This document shows, one piece after another, positions 46,101 to 53,436 of a stretch of DNA of 64,000 bases (positions are counted from its first letter, which is position 1; each line of letters opens with the position of its first letter). The position numbers were made by a program, and so were the translations under genes. This stretch comes from Olivibacter sp036959255 (GTDB taxonomy: Bacteria; Bacteroidota; Bacteroidia; Sphingobacteriales; Sphingobacteriaceae): the NCBI RefSeq assembly GCF_036959255.1, contig NZ_JAWMTI010000007.1, positions 62,001 to 126,000 on the forward strand, read 5' to 3'. The notes beneath the pieces are model-generated. The model was given only the letters and a program-made list of their open reading frames with translations, was not told the origin of the DNA and did not search any database.

Positions 46101-46417
46101 GTAATCTCCCACCATTGATCGGAAAAAAGCTTCACCTTTCCGTAAGGGATGTCCGCTAAACCTATGTTACCAATAAAAGCACGGTTGATCCCCACGGCTT
46201 TCATTGCTTCCAAATCTTTAATAACACCTTCTTTGGAAATGTTATCCGAAATCCAATACCAATATACACTTGTTTGAATGGAATCCGGTGCTTGCTGAAA
46301 AGCTTGCTCCAAAGAAGCAAAAGATTGATCCTTGGGAGGAGAAGCGCATTTCCAGAAAAGGAAACAGGTCGATAATAACCCTATCGCTCTAAATAAATTT
46401 AAATGCCAATAGCTCAT
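43166..46417 (-). CDS. GH106 alpha-L-rhamnosidase-like lipoprotein
   Basis: The 1083-residue protein matches GH106. The N-terminal TIM barrel starts with the hallmark SVYWYWISDNISKEGVIKDLEAMKAVGINRAFIG (about 50-83), then GLFNSPGWSQSGGPWV. A beta insertion follows, then DSYEMGGQNWTDDFIEKFKKQYGYDP and WLENYGHWGFPGEFLQYGGQSDEIGGEFW, which hold the acidic catalytic candidates. The C-terminal sandwich ends in RVYLNMGSVIALAKVKINDKELGGVWTPPYKVDIT. The signal peptide ends in WKC, so it is probably a lipoprotein. It is the first gene of the GH106-GH78-GH78-GH127-regulator block. Confidence 0.9.
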   Translation of the reverse strand: MSYWHLNLFRAIGLLSTCFLFWKCASPPKDQSFASLEQAFQQAPDSIQTSVYWYWISDNISKEGVIKDLEAMKAVGINRAFIGNIGLADIPYGKVKLFSDQWWEITHAALKKASELGIEIGLFNSPGWSQSGGPWVKPEQAMRYLAATETLIAGGRQVIAKLPKTVDDFQDVRLIAFPAPKGYGQSIADVSPTLTAKPSLQHLQRVIDREPQTAVKLPAGESAEITFTTAEDYTLSSLTITPDTYHMTCHVQLQVAVDTGYREIKSFKVDRSNSELNVGFEPYAPVVVSFAPVSGKKFRLLFTEISADAAIAEIALSPAPRVERFKEKVLAKMHPTPLPYWHDYQWAVQEPIVDEALLTKANTVIDITDKMGPDDTLRWEAPPGNWIVLRTGMVPTGVKNSPASPEGTGLEIDKMNHQHVIQHFDAFLGEIMRRIPAEDRKTWKVAVQDSYEMGGQNWTDDFIEKFKKQYGYDPKPYIPVMYGHVIESQDVSDRFLWDLRRFVADNVAYEYVGGLRDISHKHGLNIWLENYGHWGFPGEFLQYGGQSDEIGGEFWSEGDLGNIENRAASSAAHIYGKTKVSAESFTAAGNTFGRYPALMKQRGDRFFAEGINNSLLHVYIHQAYEDKKPGVNAWFGNEFNRFNTWYPDMDLFVQYLKRCNLMLQQGKYVADVAYFIGEDAPKMTGVQDPILPSGYSFDYINGEVIRNRMKVEDGRLVLPDGMSYRLLVLPKLETMRPELLEKIEQLVKAGGVVLGPKPKRSPSLQHGKEADKKVEQLANTLWKGIDGKQVKTHAYGKGMVMDGLGLEEALGNLNIIPDVKLGDQDTALFLHRHLEGGDIYFVSNQTAKKTLIQPRFRVSGKIPELWNAINGTQRELPEFTQDAQTTTVPLSLEAYESAFIIFRKAGHAKEKNDRLNFPLPMKTDTVRQSWTVRFDTTAQGPDKPVVFQALTDWSKNPDERIRHYSGAAKYQTTINVQKPKEEERVYLNMGSVIALAKVKINDKELGGVWTPPYKVDITSALQDGENQVEIKVVNTWVNRLIGDLGLPEDKRKTWLYVNPYKKDSPLHPAGLFGPVVIETYPYW

Positions 46418-46668
46418 AATTCGATTAGGTAATAATCGGTAATTTTTGATTAGGCAATATAGCCTTTATTAACTGTTTTGTCATCCTGTTCTATCCTGAT
46501 ATAAAAGTCAATCGGACGTTTATTAGTTATTCGTTGTTGGTTGTTAGTTATTTGTTACTGGTTATTAGTTATTCGTACCAATATTATCACATTGGCTAAC
46601 CGACCGTAGGGAACTCATGAACCGAATGCTAATTGGCTAATTGGCTAATCAACTATTCAACGTCTCAC
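46418..46668. repeat. Leader of GH106 and degenerate repeats after eboF
   Basis: Bases 46418-46510 are AT-rich leader of the GH106 gene. Bases 46520-46668 are repeats: TTAGTTATTCGTTGTTGGTTG, a module TTATTCGTACCAATATTATCA (46570-46589), ACCGACCGTAGGGAACTCATGAAC (46599-46622) and GGCTAATTGGCTAATC...CAACGTCTCACC. The 46599-46622 module resembles 3463-3486 (20 of 24 bases). Confidence 0.6.
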
Positions 46669-48030
46669 CTAATCCTCAACCAAATGCCTCCAAATAATAT
46701 CGTAAATATCGGTGGCGGATAAAGGATTCGCGTCCGGTTTTGTTGTATCCGTAATAATTATCGGAAAATAATCCGTGTCTATTGCTACGCTACCATGTGA
46801 ACCTTTAACAAGTGTTGCATCCAAAGGAATCACATCCATCACGTATCGAAACCCCAACTTCTTTCTTAATAACTTATAAAGAGCCCTCCATTTGGATGTC
46901 ATAAAAAGTTCCACTGGATCGTAGCCGGGTTTTTTATGAATATCCACAACACGTGCGTAATCAGGTGCTTTGTTGTCATCCAACCAAAAATAATAGGTAA
47001 ACCAGCTTTGCGCATCAGCCATTAAGACAAGATCACCCGATCGATCATGCTGCATATTGTAGGCAGCTTGTGCTTCGCGATCCAATACCAATTCCACCCC
47101 TTCAAGGGATGCCAACAACTGTTTAATTGTTGGGATTCTATTTTTATTTCGCACATAAATATGCGCGATCTGATGATCTGCCACCGCAAATGCCTCAGAG
47201 GCACCTGCGTCCAGCAATTCGAGACCACGCTCCTCCCTTATCTGTAGCAAGCCCTCGTTCCGCAATAGGCGATTGACATGGATCGGTCTGTTAACAGGAC
47301 AAATTCCATATTCTGATAAGATAATAATACGAGCACCCTGCTCCCGATAATAATGCACTAGCTTTTGTATCAGGCTGTCAATTTCCTGAAGTTCTTTTCG
47401 TATGGCAGCATCATGAGGCCCTTGCTTTTGTAAGCAGTAATCTAAATGCGGTAAATAGACGATGCTCAATGTAGGGGCATAGCGTTTATCCGTGAGGATG
47501 GCTGCATCTGCAATCCATTGGCTTGATTTAATACTTGCCCCGGGGCCCCAAAATTGAAAAAGAGGAAACTGGCCTAATTGATCCTGTAAATAATCCCGTA
47601 ATGCTGCCGGCTGACTATAGCAGTCGGGAATTTTCCGCCCATCGGCAAGGTAATTGGGCCGAGGTGTAACCGAGTAGTCTACCTGCGCGTACATATTATA
47701 CCAACCAAACAATTGGGCACAGGTAAAATCAGGATAAGCTTCTTTTGCTTTCTCCCAGATTTTGTCGCTTAGTACCAATTTATTCGACTGTTTCCAGAAT
47801 TTCACTTCACAATCAAGTCGATCATACCATCCATTCCCTACAATACCGTGGTCCTTAGGCCATTTGCCGGTAAAATAAGTAGACTGAACGGATGTGGTTA
47901 GTGCCGGTAACATCGGTCGAATCGTTTTTATTCCATTTTCCCCGCTATAGGAACGTAAAAAGGGCGTATGTTCGCCGATCAGTGAACTCGATAAACCAAC
48001 CACATCCAACACAAGCGTCTTATGCAACAT
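46669..48030 (-). CDS. eboF: EboF-type alkaline-phosphatase-fold phosphodiesterase
   Basis: The 453-residue protein belongs to the type I phosphodiesterase/nucleotide pyrophosphatase branch of the alkaline phosphatase superfamily. The first metal Asp is in LVLDVVGLSS (D9), the nucleophilic Thr in LPALTTSVQSTYFTGKWP (T45), and further ligands in IYLPHLDYCLQ, ILSEYGICPV (Asp/Glu-type ligand) and KGSHGSV. There is no signal peptide. It is the last gene of the chain, 4 bases after eboE. In ebo clusters such a protein is the sixth member, and it probably cleaves a phosphoester or phosphodiester of the pathway product (inference). Confidence 0.85.
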   Translation of the reverse strand: MLHKTLVLDVVGLSSSLIGEHTPFLRSYSGENGIKTIRPMLPALTTSVQSTYFTGKWPKDHGIVGNGWYDRLDCEVKFWKQSNKLVLSDKIWEKAKEAYPDFTCAQLFGWYNMYAQVDYSVTPRPNYLADGRKIPDCYSQPAALRDYLQDQLGQFPLFQFWGPGASIKSSQWIADAAILTDKRYAPTLSIVYLPHLDYCLQKQGPHDAAIRKELQEIDSLIQKLVHYYREQGARIIILSEYGICPVNRPIHVNRLLRNEGLLQIREERGLELLDAGASEAFAVADHQIAHIYVRNKNRIPTIKQLLASLEGVELVLDREAQAAYNMQHDRSGDLVLMADAQSWFTYYFWLDDNKAPDYARVVDIHKKPGYDPVELFMTSKWRALYKLLRKKLGFRYVMDVIPLDATLVKGSHGSVAIDTDYFPIIITDTTKPDANPLSATDIYDIIWRHLVED

Positions 48031-48034
48031 ATTC

Positions 48035-49234
48035 CTAAATGATTTGATTTTTTACCCAATTAATTTCCCTGACGACCGAGCGAAGCAAGGGGGCTTTCAA
48101 TGCTTCCGGAAGGACATCCCAGGTGTAAGTTTCCACCTCTATATAGTCACTCAACCTAGCATGCCGTTGCAAATCTAAAATCTGGCGCACGTCGTCCTGC
48201 GTAGATGCAATATCGCCGTAGTTATCGATAAAGAGCGGTACATGAAAATGGGCTCGCCACTCTACCACATCCGGATTTTCAATATCGAGCAAGGCTTCGG
48301 GCAAATCAGGATATCGTATGAAGGTATCCGCTGTCGTCTTGGCAATGACCTGATGAAGGTAAGTCGTTTCATTAAATAGAGCAAAGACTTTTTTGAGCCC
48401 TCCCCGATCTGTTGTAGTAGACATCCGAGCTTTAATCGCTGCACTGGCCTGTATTTTCCCAATTTGTATCCCCTGACTTTTGATCCTTTGCAGTATTTGC
48501 GCATGCTGCTCGTAGCCCAGGGCAAAGTGACACACATCGTAACAAAGTTGTATGTGGCGTTTCAATATTTGTATGGCGGCAATCGCTGTGATACCATATG
48601 CTGACGCTAGGGTATGGCTACCGACAGGAATCAATTCGTTCTTATACCACTCTAGAAATTCATCGCCATTTTCCAACAGGCCATCCGGTTCAGGTTCGAT
48701 GTCCAAATGCAAATGTATCCCCGTTGTTTGCTCGATTTCCATAAGGTAAGCCGCCAAGGCGACAATATTACGTGTAGCCTGTGATCGCCGTTGCTGCTGC
48801 TTGTCCGGCTCCCAATGCCTATAGCTGAGCGGTGAAGTCGATACGCCGCCATGCATCCCTTCCGGCAACAACACCACTAGAATATCAAATAAACGCTTCG
48901 TATAATCTAATCGTTCATCGCTTGTCCAATCAGGATGATGAACCAAATCCTTCACATGTGTTTGATGAAATGCGCCATAGGGAAAACCATTCATCGTAAA
49001 GACATAGAGCTGCTCTTGCTGTAACCATTTTTTAAAAGCGGCAAGCTGCTCGGGCTCGATTAATGTCCGGCTCGCTTGCTCTGAAACCCGTAAGCCTACG
49101 CCCATCCATTGCTGCGGGGCCACTTGTTCTTTAATCGCAGGAAGAAAATTTTGCAGGGTCTCAAAATGTGCTCCCCAGCTTTCGCCTGCATGAATATTGG
49201 TACAATAGGTTAAATGTCCGTTTGCTGTATACAT
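48035..49234 (-). CDS. eboE: Metabolite traffic protein EboE (TIM-barrel isomerase-like)
   Basis: The 399-residue protein begins with the family signature GHLTYCTNIHAGESW and folds as a xylose-isomerase-like TIM barrel. Visible strands are VGLRVSEQAS, LYVFTMNGFPYGAFHQ, IHLHLDIEPEPDGLLENGDEFLEW (acidic metal ligands) and LCYDVCHFALGYE (His/Asp ligands). The family is known almost only from ebo clusters. The reaction is unknown; sugar isomerisation or epimerisation is inferred from the fold. It starts 9 bases after eboD and ends 4 bases before eboF. Confidence 0.88.
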   Translation of the reverse strand: MYTANGHLTYCTNIHAGESWGAHFETLQNFLPAIKEQVAPQQWMGVGLRVSEQASRTLIEPEQLAAFKKWLQQEQLYVFTMNGFPYGAFHQTHVKDLVHHPDWTSDERLDYTKRLFDILVVLLPEGMHGGVSTSPLSYRHWEPDKQQQRRSQATRNIVALAAYLMEIEQTTGIHLHLDIEPEPDGLLENGDEFLEWYKNELIPVGSHTLASAYGITAIAAIQILKRHIQLCYDVCHFALGYEQHAQILQRIKSQGIQIGKIQASAAIKARMSTTTDRGGLKKVFALFNETTYLHQVIAKTTADTFIRYPDLPEALLDIENPDVVEWRAHFHVPLFIDNYGDIASTQDDVRQILDLQRHARLSDYIEVETYTWDVLPEALKAPLLRSVVREINWVKNQII

Positions 49235-49243
49235 AATTTCAGA

Positions 49244-50434
49244 TTAATATTGAACAGGCACCGTTGTTGAAAATTTGCGACGTTCCGCCAAATTTTCCAG
49301 CAAAGCAAGTGCTTCCAGAATACGATCATGGTGCATTTCGTGTACTTCAATACCGACACCTATTTTACACAGTAGCATAATCGTTAATTCACCTCCTAAA
49401 TGCTCTCTAAATTCTTCCAAACCTTCGAGTAAACGAGCTTTGGTGCCGGCAGGCCTTAGTATCTGATGAAAAACAGGTAATCCATAGTCTTGCAATAAGG
49501 ATAGAATGGCCATGCAATCGTCCTCACCTAAATAACCGAGTAAAAAGGAATAGGTGGCATCCAGTGCCATCCCAATAGCAACCGCCTCTCCATGCAATAT
49601 TTGAAATTCACTTAGCTGTTCAATTTTATGGGCACTCCAATGCCCAAAATCCAAGGGACGGGAGGATCCTAATTCAAAGGGATCACCATTGGCAATATGC
49701 TCCATATGCAATTGTGCACTCTTGGCAATTAAGCATTTCATGACAGCTGAATCATGCTTCAAGACAGGATCAACCTGATCACGTAACCATGAAAAAAAAA
49801 GAGCATCTTTGATCAGTGCCACCTTAATAGCTTCAGAAATACCGGCAATCCAGTGCCGTTCACTCAAGGTTTCCAAGAACCGATAGTCGTTGAAGATAGC
49901 GATCGGTGGAGCGAAGGTTCCAAGAAAATTTTTCTTGCCAAAGAAGTTGATACCGTTTTTTATTCCAACACCCGAATCGTCCTGCGATAATACGGTTGTT
50001 GGTATGCGTATGTGTTTAATTCCACGATGTGAAACCGCCGCGGCATACCCAGCAACATCCAGCACACTTCCGCCACCAATAGCAACAACAAATGAATGAC
50101 GGTCCACTTTGTACCGATGAATAGCGTCAACAATTCGGTCAAAATAACGAGGACTATTCTTAACCATTTCACCTCCCGGAATTATTATTTTTTCGTCAAT
50201 CAGCAGGAGCTGTACTTGCGCGGAAAAATATACATCCATTTGATAGATGAGATCGGGGTGCGCCAGATGAACAGCTTCATCGATCACAAAAAGCAATTTA
50301 CGTACTGAACCCGGTGTCAAGTAAGTCCTTAGCGCATCCATAAACAAAGGATTATCAACGGAAAAGATATTTTCAGTAAAATAAACCTCATACTGAAAGT
50401 TGACTGTCAAATTTTGTTTTAAAACATGTTTCAT
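49244..50434 (-). CDS. eboD: EboD, 3-dehydroquinate-synthase-like sugar phosphate cyclase
   Basis: I choose the ATG at 50432-50434 (396 residues, MKHVLKQNLTVNFQYEVYF) over a TTG at 50479 that would overlap eboC. The NAD-binding motif is AIGGGSVLDVAGYAAA (about 118-133), then TTVLSQDDSGVGIKNGINFFGKKN. The metal ligands are Glu in SEAIKVALIKD (E201), His in DFGHWSAH (H265) and His in LHGEAVAIGM (H281). This places it among sugar phosphate cyclases, next to DHQ, EEV and DOI synthases. It should cyclise a phosphorylated ketose into a cyclitol-type product, though not necessarily dehydroquinate. Confidence 0.88.
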   Translation of the reverse strand: MKHVLKQNLTVNFQYEVYFTENIFSVDNPLFMDALRTYLTPGSVRKLLFVIDEAVHLAHPDLIYQMDVYFSAQVQLLLIDEKIIIPGGEMVKNSPRYFDRIVDAIHRYKVDRHSFVVAIGGGSVLDVAGYAAAVSHRGIKHIRIPTTVLSQDDSGVGIKNGINFFGKKNFLGTFAPPIAIFNDYRFLETLSERHWIAGISEAIKVALIKDALFFSWLRDQVDPVLKHDSAVMKCLIAKSAQLHMEHIANGDPFELGSSRPLDFGHWSAHKIEQLSEFQILHGEAVAIGMALDATYSFLLGYLGEDDCMAILSLLQDYGLPVFHQILRPAGTKARLLEGLEEFREHLGGELTIMLLCKIGVGIEVHEMHHDRILEALALLENLAERRKFSTTVPVQY

Positions 50435-50448
50435 AAGACTAGGATTTA

Positions 50449-51333
50449 TCAGGTAACCGCGAAAAACCGCGCCGTGCAAAAAGAAAGTGGTAATAAAAGA
50501 AAGATGATCCCGGTTAACATGAAGGACCCGCTAGCCATCGCCCAAGCTGCATTTAGCAGGATCAGGCCGATAATTCCGGCTTTAACGGCTTTTCCACTAT
50601 TTTTTGCATTGCTATTGCGTACGACCTGCAACAAAGGTGGATAAATGAGCGCCATAAGCAAGATCAAACAGAAGAGCGTATAAACAAGGAAGTGGTGATG
50701 ATAAGCGAACAGCGCAATGGCAGCCAGCACAAAGGCATAAATACCTGCCGCTATAATTGCCATCGATTTCTTACCGCCATGCACTTCTCCCCTACTGATC
50801 ACGGTGATGCTGGCGATATAAAGCGTTGGAACCACAGCGATATAGCCAATAGCCAATAGATTTGGAGGGATAATGGCTATTCCTAGTAAAAGGTTGGCAC
50901 CCCGACAAAGACCCATTATAAGTGGTCCGATCAGCAGCTGATGTTTAGCCCATTTATTATAGAAAAGTGCAGCAATCACGATAAAAAGTGCGATGCTGCC
51001 CGCACTGACATTAACCATAAAGGCAGCGAGCAAGCCGAGCGTAAAAAAAAAGCTTCCAAATAAGGTGGCCTGTCTGACCGACACCTTTCCACTTGGAATA
51101 GGTCTTTCCGGCCGCTCCTCTCGGTCGATCATAGCATCAAACACGTCGTTAAAAACAATGCCGCCGCCATATAGGCCAATGGTTGCCATACAAAGCAACA
51201 GGAGATTCGTTTCGTAATGAACGTCCACTTCGTTTAATGTACTTGATAAGGCAAGTCCGGCCAGCACATCGCTTATAGCGGTTAAAATATTCGCCGGTCG
51301 CAATAATTGCAAATAAGGTTTTACATTTTCCAT
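50449..51333 (-). CDS. eboC: EboC, UbiA-family prenyltransferase
   Basis: The preferred start is the ATG at 51331-51333 (294 residues, MENVKPYLQLLRPANILTA), one base after the eboB stop; an earlier start would overlap eboB by 47 bases. It has eight to nine hydrophobic helices and the UbiA prenyl-diphosphate motif NDVFDAMID (62-70), followed by REERPERPIPSGKVS. It should attach a polyprenyl group to an acceptor in the inner membrane, or act as a lipid carrier enzyme. With EboD it suggests a prenylated cyclitol or a lipid-linked intermediate (inference). Confidence 0.88.
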   Translation of the reverse strand: MENVKPYLQLLRPANILTAISDVLAGLALSSTLNEVDVHYETNLLLLCMATIGLYGGGIVFNDVFDAMIDREERPERPIPSGKVSVRQATLFGSFFFTLGLLAAFMVNVSAGSIALFIVIAALFYNKWAKHQLLIGPLIMGLCRGANLLLGIAIIPPNLLAIGYIAVVPTLYIASITVISRGEVHGGKKSMAIIAAGIYAFVLAAIALFAYHHHFLVYTLFCLILLMALIYPPLLQVVRNSNAKNSGKAVKAGIIGLILLNAAWAMASGSFMLTGIIFLLLPLSFCTARFFAVT

Positions 51334-51334
51334 G

Positions 51335-52321
51335 TCAACTGATGATAATAGAGGATCGATCGATACGTGGCTGCTGCCCACCTCTTAACACACTATTGCC
51401 GGCAAACTTTTCGCTTTGATCGACCGTTGCCTTGATTTCGAAATCCTGTGGGTCAAGTTGCCCACTCTGGCTAAAAGCACTGATGGCATTTTGATAGGTC
51501 ACCAATCGAATGACTTCCTCACTTATGCCCCTCGCTTTCATCAAAGCAGCTGTTTTGGGTACCGCTAGGGGATCGCTAATTCCCCAATCAGCGGCAGAAT
51601 TGATCATGATGCGTTCCGCACCGTACTTTTTAACGAGCGTTACCATACGCTCATTCCCCATCTTCGTGAATGGATAAATGGTGAAAGCCGCCCAAAAACC
51701 TTTGTTCAGCACCTCCTCAACCGTTTCTTCATTATTATGATCAATAATGAGTTGATCAGGGGACAAACCATGCTCCAAAGCAATCTCCATACTCCGAACT
51801 GTACCTCGCTTTTTATCACGATGAGGTGTATGAACCTGCACGGGTAAGACTGCATTTTTAGCCAGTTCGAGCTGCAAGCGATAATATCGTTCTTCTGCGG
51901 CTGTTTGATCATCAAAACCAATTTCGCCAATCCCCACCACACCTTCTTTACACACAAATAAAGGCAGCAATTCCATTACCTGTTCTGCCAAAGCGGTATT
52001 ATTTGCTTCCTTTGCATTTAATCCAATTGTACAATAGTGTTTGATACCAAACTGGGAAGCACGGAATCGCTCCCATCCAATTAAGCTGCTATAATAATCC
52101 TTAAAGGTATGCGCGCTGGTTCTGGGTTGCCCCAACCAAAAAGCAGGTTCAATAATAGCGACAATGCCTGCATCTGCCATCGTTTGATAATCGTCGGTCG
52201 TACGCGATGTCATATGAATATGCGGGTCAAAGAAATTCATTCCTTTTACCGTTTCCAACAAGGCCAAACTTGTAGTTGACAAGGGCTCCTCGCCGTTTAT
52301 AAAAAATTGATTTCCACACAT
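51335..52321 (-). CDS. eboB: EboB, TatD-like metal-dependent hydrolase
   Basis: The 328-residue amidohydrolase-fold protein has the HxH metal motif in NFFDPHIHMTSRTTDDY (His 34 and 36), a Glu in GVVGIGEIGFDDQ (about 138), a His in VQVHTPHRDKKR, another in LIIDHNNEETVEEVL, and an Asp in INSAADWGISDPLAVPK. This is the TatD/PHP-like set. It is annotated as EboB in ebo clusters and likely hydrolyses or lactonises an unknown intermediate. It starts 21 bases after eboA and is separated from eboC by one base. Confidence 0.87.
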   Translation of the reverse strand: MCGNQFFINGEEPLSTTSLALLETVKGMNFFDPHIHMTSRTTDDYQTMADAGIVAIIEPAFWLGQPRTSAHTFKDYYSSLIGWERFRASQFGIKHYCTIGLNAKEANNTALAEQVMELLPLFVCKEGVVGIGEIGFDDQTAAEERYYRLQLELAKNAVLPVQVHTPHRDKKRGTVRSMEIALEHGLSPDQLIIDHNNEETVEEVLNKGFWAAFTIYPFTKMGNERMVTLVKKYGAERIMINSAADWGISDPLAVPKTAALMKARGISEEVIRLVTYQNAISAFSQSGQLDPQDFEIKATVDQSEKFAGNSVLRGGQQPRIDRSSIIIS

Positions 52322-52342
52322 AATATTTGCTATTAATCTAGG

Positions 52343-53041
52343 TTAAGTGAATATTTTTTCACGAAGGTCCAATAATTGTAACACGGTGCGACTGATGGAC
52401 CTACTTGCTGCTTTGCGTTCGGCTACATAATCTAAAAGTGACGAAATCAGCGATTTGTTCATCCGTCCGTAGAAACCGACGATATCATCTAATTTCATAT
52501 TATTAAAAATTGCCTTCAGAATGAGTTGATTCCAAGCACCATCGTCGAGGTAAAAAAAAGGATAAGGGTTATCGTACATAATAGCCTCATGTATCAATCC
52601 GATATTTGTCCGGATTCCTTCCGCGCAGACACTTCGCCAATGTTTCGGATATTCCAAAAAAATCAACGAGCCATATAAGGCCACCAATTCATGCACATCT
52701 GCATAATCAAATAAGCGATGAAGCACAACGATGTACCTCGATTTCTCTAAGCCTCTTAGTTTCAGCAGCAAGCGAACACGGGCTAAGCGATGTGTATCCC
52801 AGGTTCGCATTTGAAAGCCGGGCATCATCAGTTGAAGAGCTTCCTTGTCTCTATCTGTGAGCTTAAGTCCCTTTTTTTGTAGTTTTCCGGTAAGCTGCGA
52901 AAAAACAAGGTATATATGCTCAGGACAGTTCGCCAATTTAATCGTTTGATCTTCAAACCAGCGCCATTCGTCGGTTCCAACATTCCGTCGCGCAATGTCG
53001 TGCATTAATTCATCCAGCTGCTTTTTAATTAGTTCGTTCAT
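52343..53041 (-). CDS. eboA: EboA domain protein
   Basis: The 232-residue, largely alpha-helical cytoplasmic protein matches the EboA family. Helices such as LIKKQLDELMHDIARRNVGTDEWRWFEDQTIKLANC, RLARVRLLLKLRGLEKSRYIVVLHRLFDYADVHELVALYGSLIFL and NPYPFFYLDDGAWNQLILKAIFNNMKLDDIVGF are typical. No catalytic motif is apparent. EboA occurs only with other ebo genes, which makes the assignment strong even though biochemical function is unknown. It starts 12 bases after the TMEM220-like gene. Confidence 0.85.
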   Translation of the reverse strand: MNELIKKQLDELMHDIARRNVGTDEWRWFEDQTIKLANCPEHIYLVFSQLTGKLQKKGLKLTDRDKEALQLMMPGFQMRTWDTHRLARVRLLLKLRGLEKSRYIVVLHRLFDYADVHELVALYGSLIFLEYPKHWRSVCAEGIRTNIGLIHEAIMYDNPYPFFYLDDGAWNQLILKAIFNNMKLDDIVGFYGRMNKSLISSLLDYVAERKAASRSISRTVLQLLDLREKIFT

Positions 53042-53053
53042 CTCCTTAACACA

Positions 53054-53425
53054 TTACGTATTCATCCAATAATTCAATCCCAGCGCGGTGCTGATAATCA
53101 GCAATCCGAAAAACTCCCGTGTTTTTTCAATATAGGGCTTCGTAGCCTGCATGCTTTCCACAATACTTTGGCGGTTATATTTTGTCACCCAATCCAACAC
53201 ACCATCCTTTACAAAAAAGAGTGCGACAGCATACGACAAGTAAAATCCAATGGCCCATAAATACAGGGTACCAAAATATCGATGGAATACGGCAAGTCCA
53301 CACAGTACAGCTGCTAATACATAAATGGGAACCCACAACCAAGAATCTTTATCATTTAAATTGAAATATGCAAACAAAAGAAACGAGAAGAAGAAGATCG
53401 TGTTTAGTGTCTGTAACCACCACAT
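53054..53425 (-). CDS. TMEM220-like small membrane protein
   Basis: The 123-residue protein has about four transmembrane segments (TIFFFSFLLFAYFNLND; WLWVPIYVLAAVLCGLAVFHR; LYLWAIGFYLSYAVALFFVK; FGLLIISTALGLNYW) with the FNLNDKDSWLW motif of the transmembrane-220 family. Its role is unknown. It sits directly between the DUF1080 gene (gap 11) and eboA (gap 12), so it is probably part of the ebo transcript and may help move the product across the inner membrane (inference). Confidence 0.8.
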   Translation of the reverse strand: MWWLQTLNTIFFFSFLLFAYFNLNDKDSWLWVPIYVLAAVLCGLAVFHRYFGTLYLWAIGFYLSYAVALFFVKDGVLDWVTKYNRQSIVESMQATKPYIEKTREFFGLLIISTALGLNYWMNT

Positions 53426-53436
53426 GCCAAAAAAAT

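Noticed and set aside
49244..50434. Aromatic-pathway AroB (3-dehydroquinate synthase)
   Set aside because: Catalytic ligands are present, but the N-terminus, the TTVLSQDDSGVGIKNGINFFGKKN variant and the ebo neighbours indicate a separate sugar phosphate cyclase branch.
50435..50479. Longer EboD N-terminus from TTG at 50479
   Set aside because: It would overlap eboC by 31 bases; the ATG at 50434 gives the normal family start and a normal 14-base gap.
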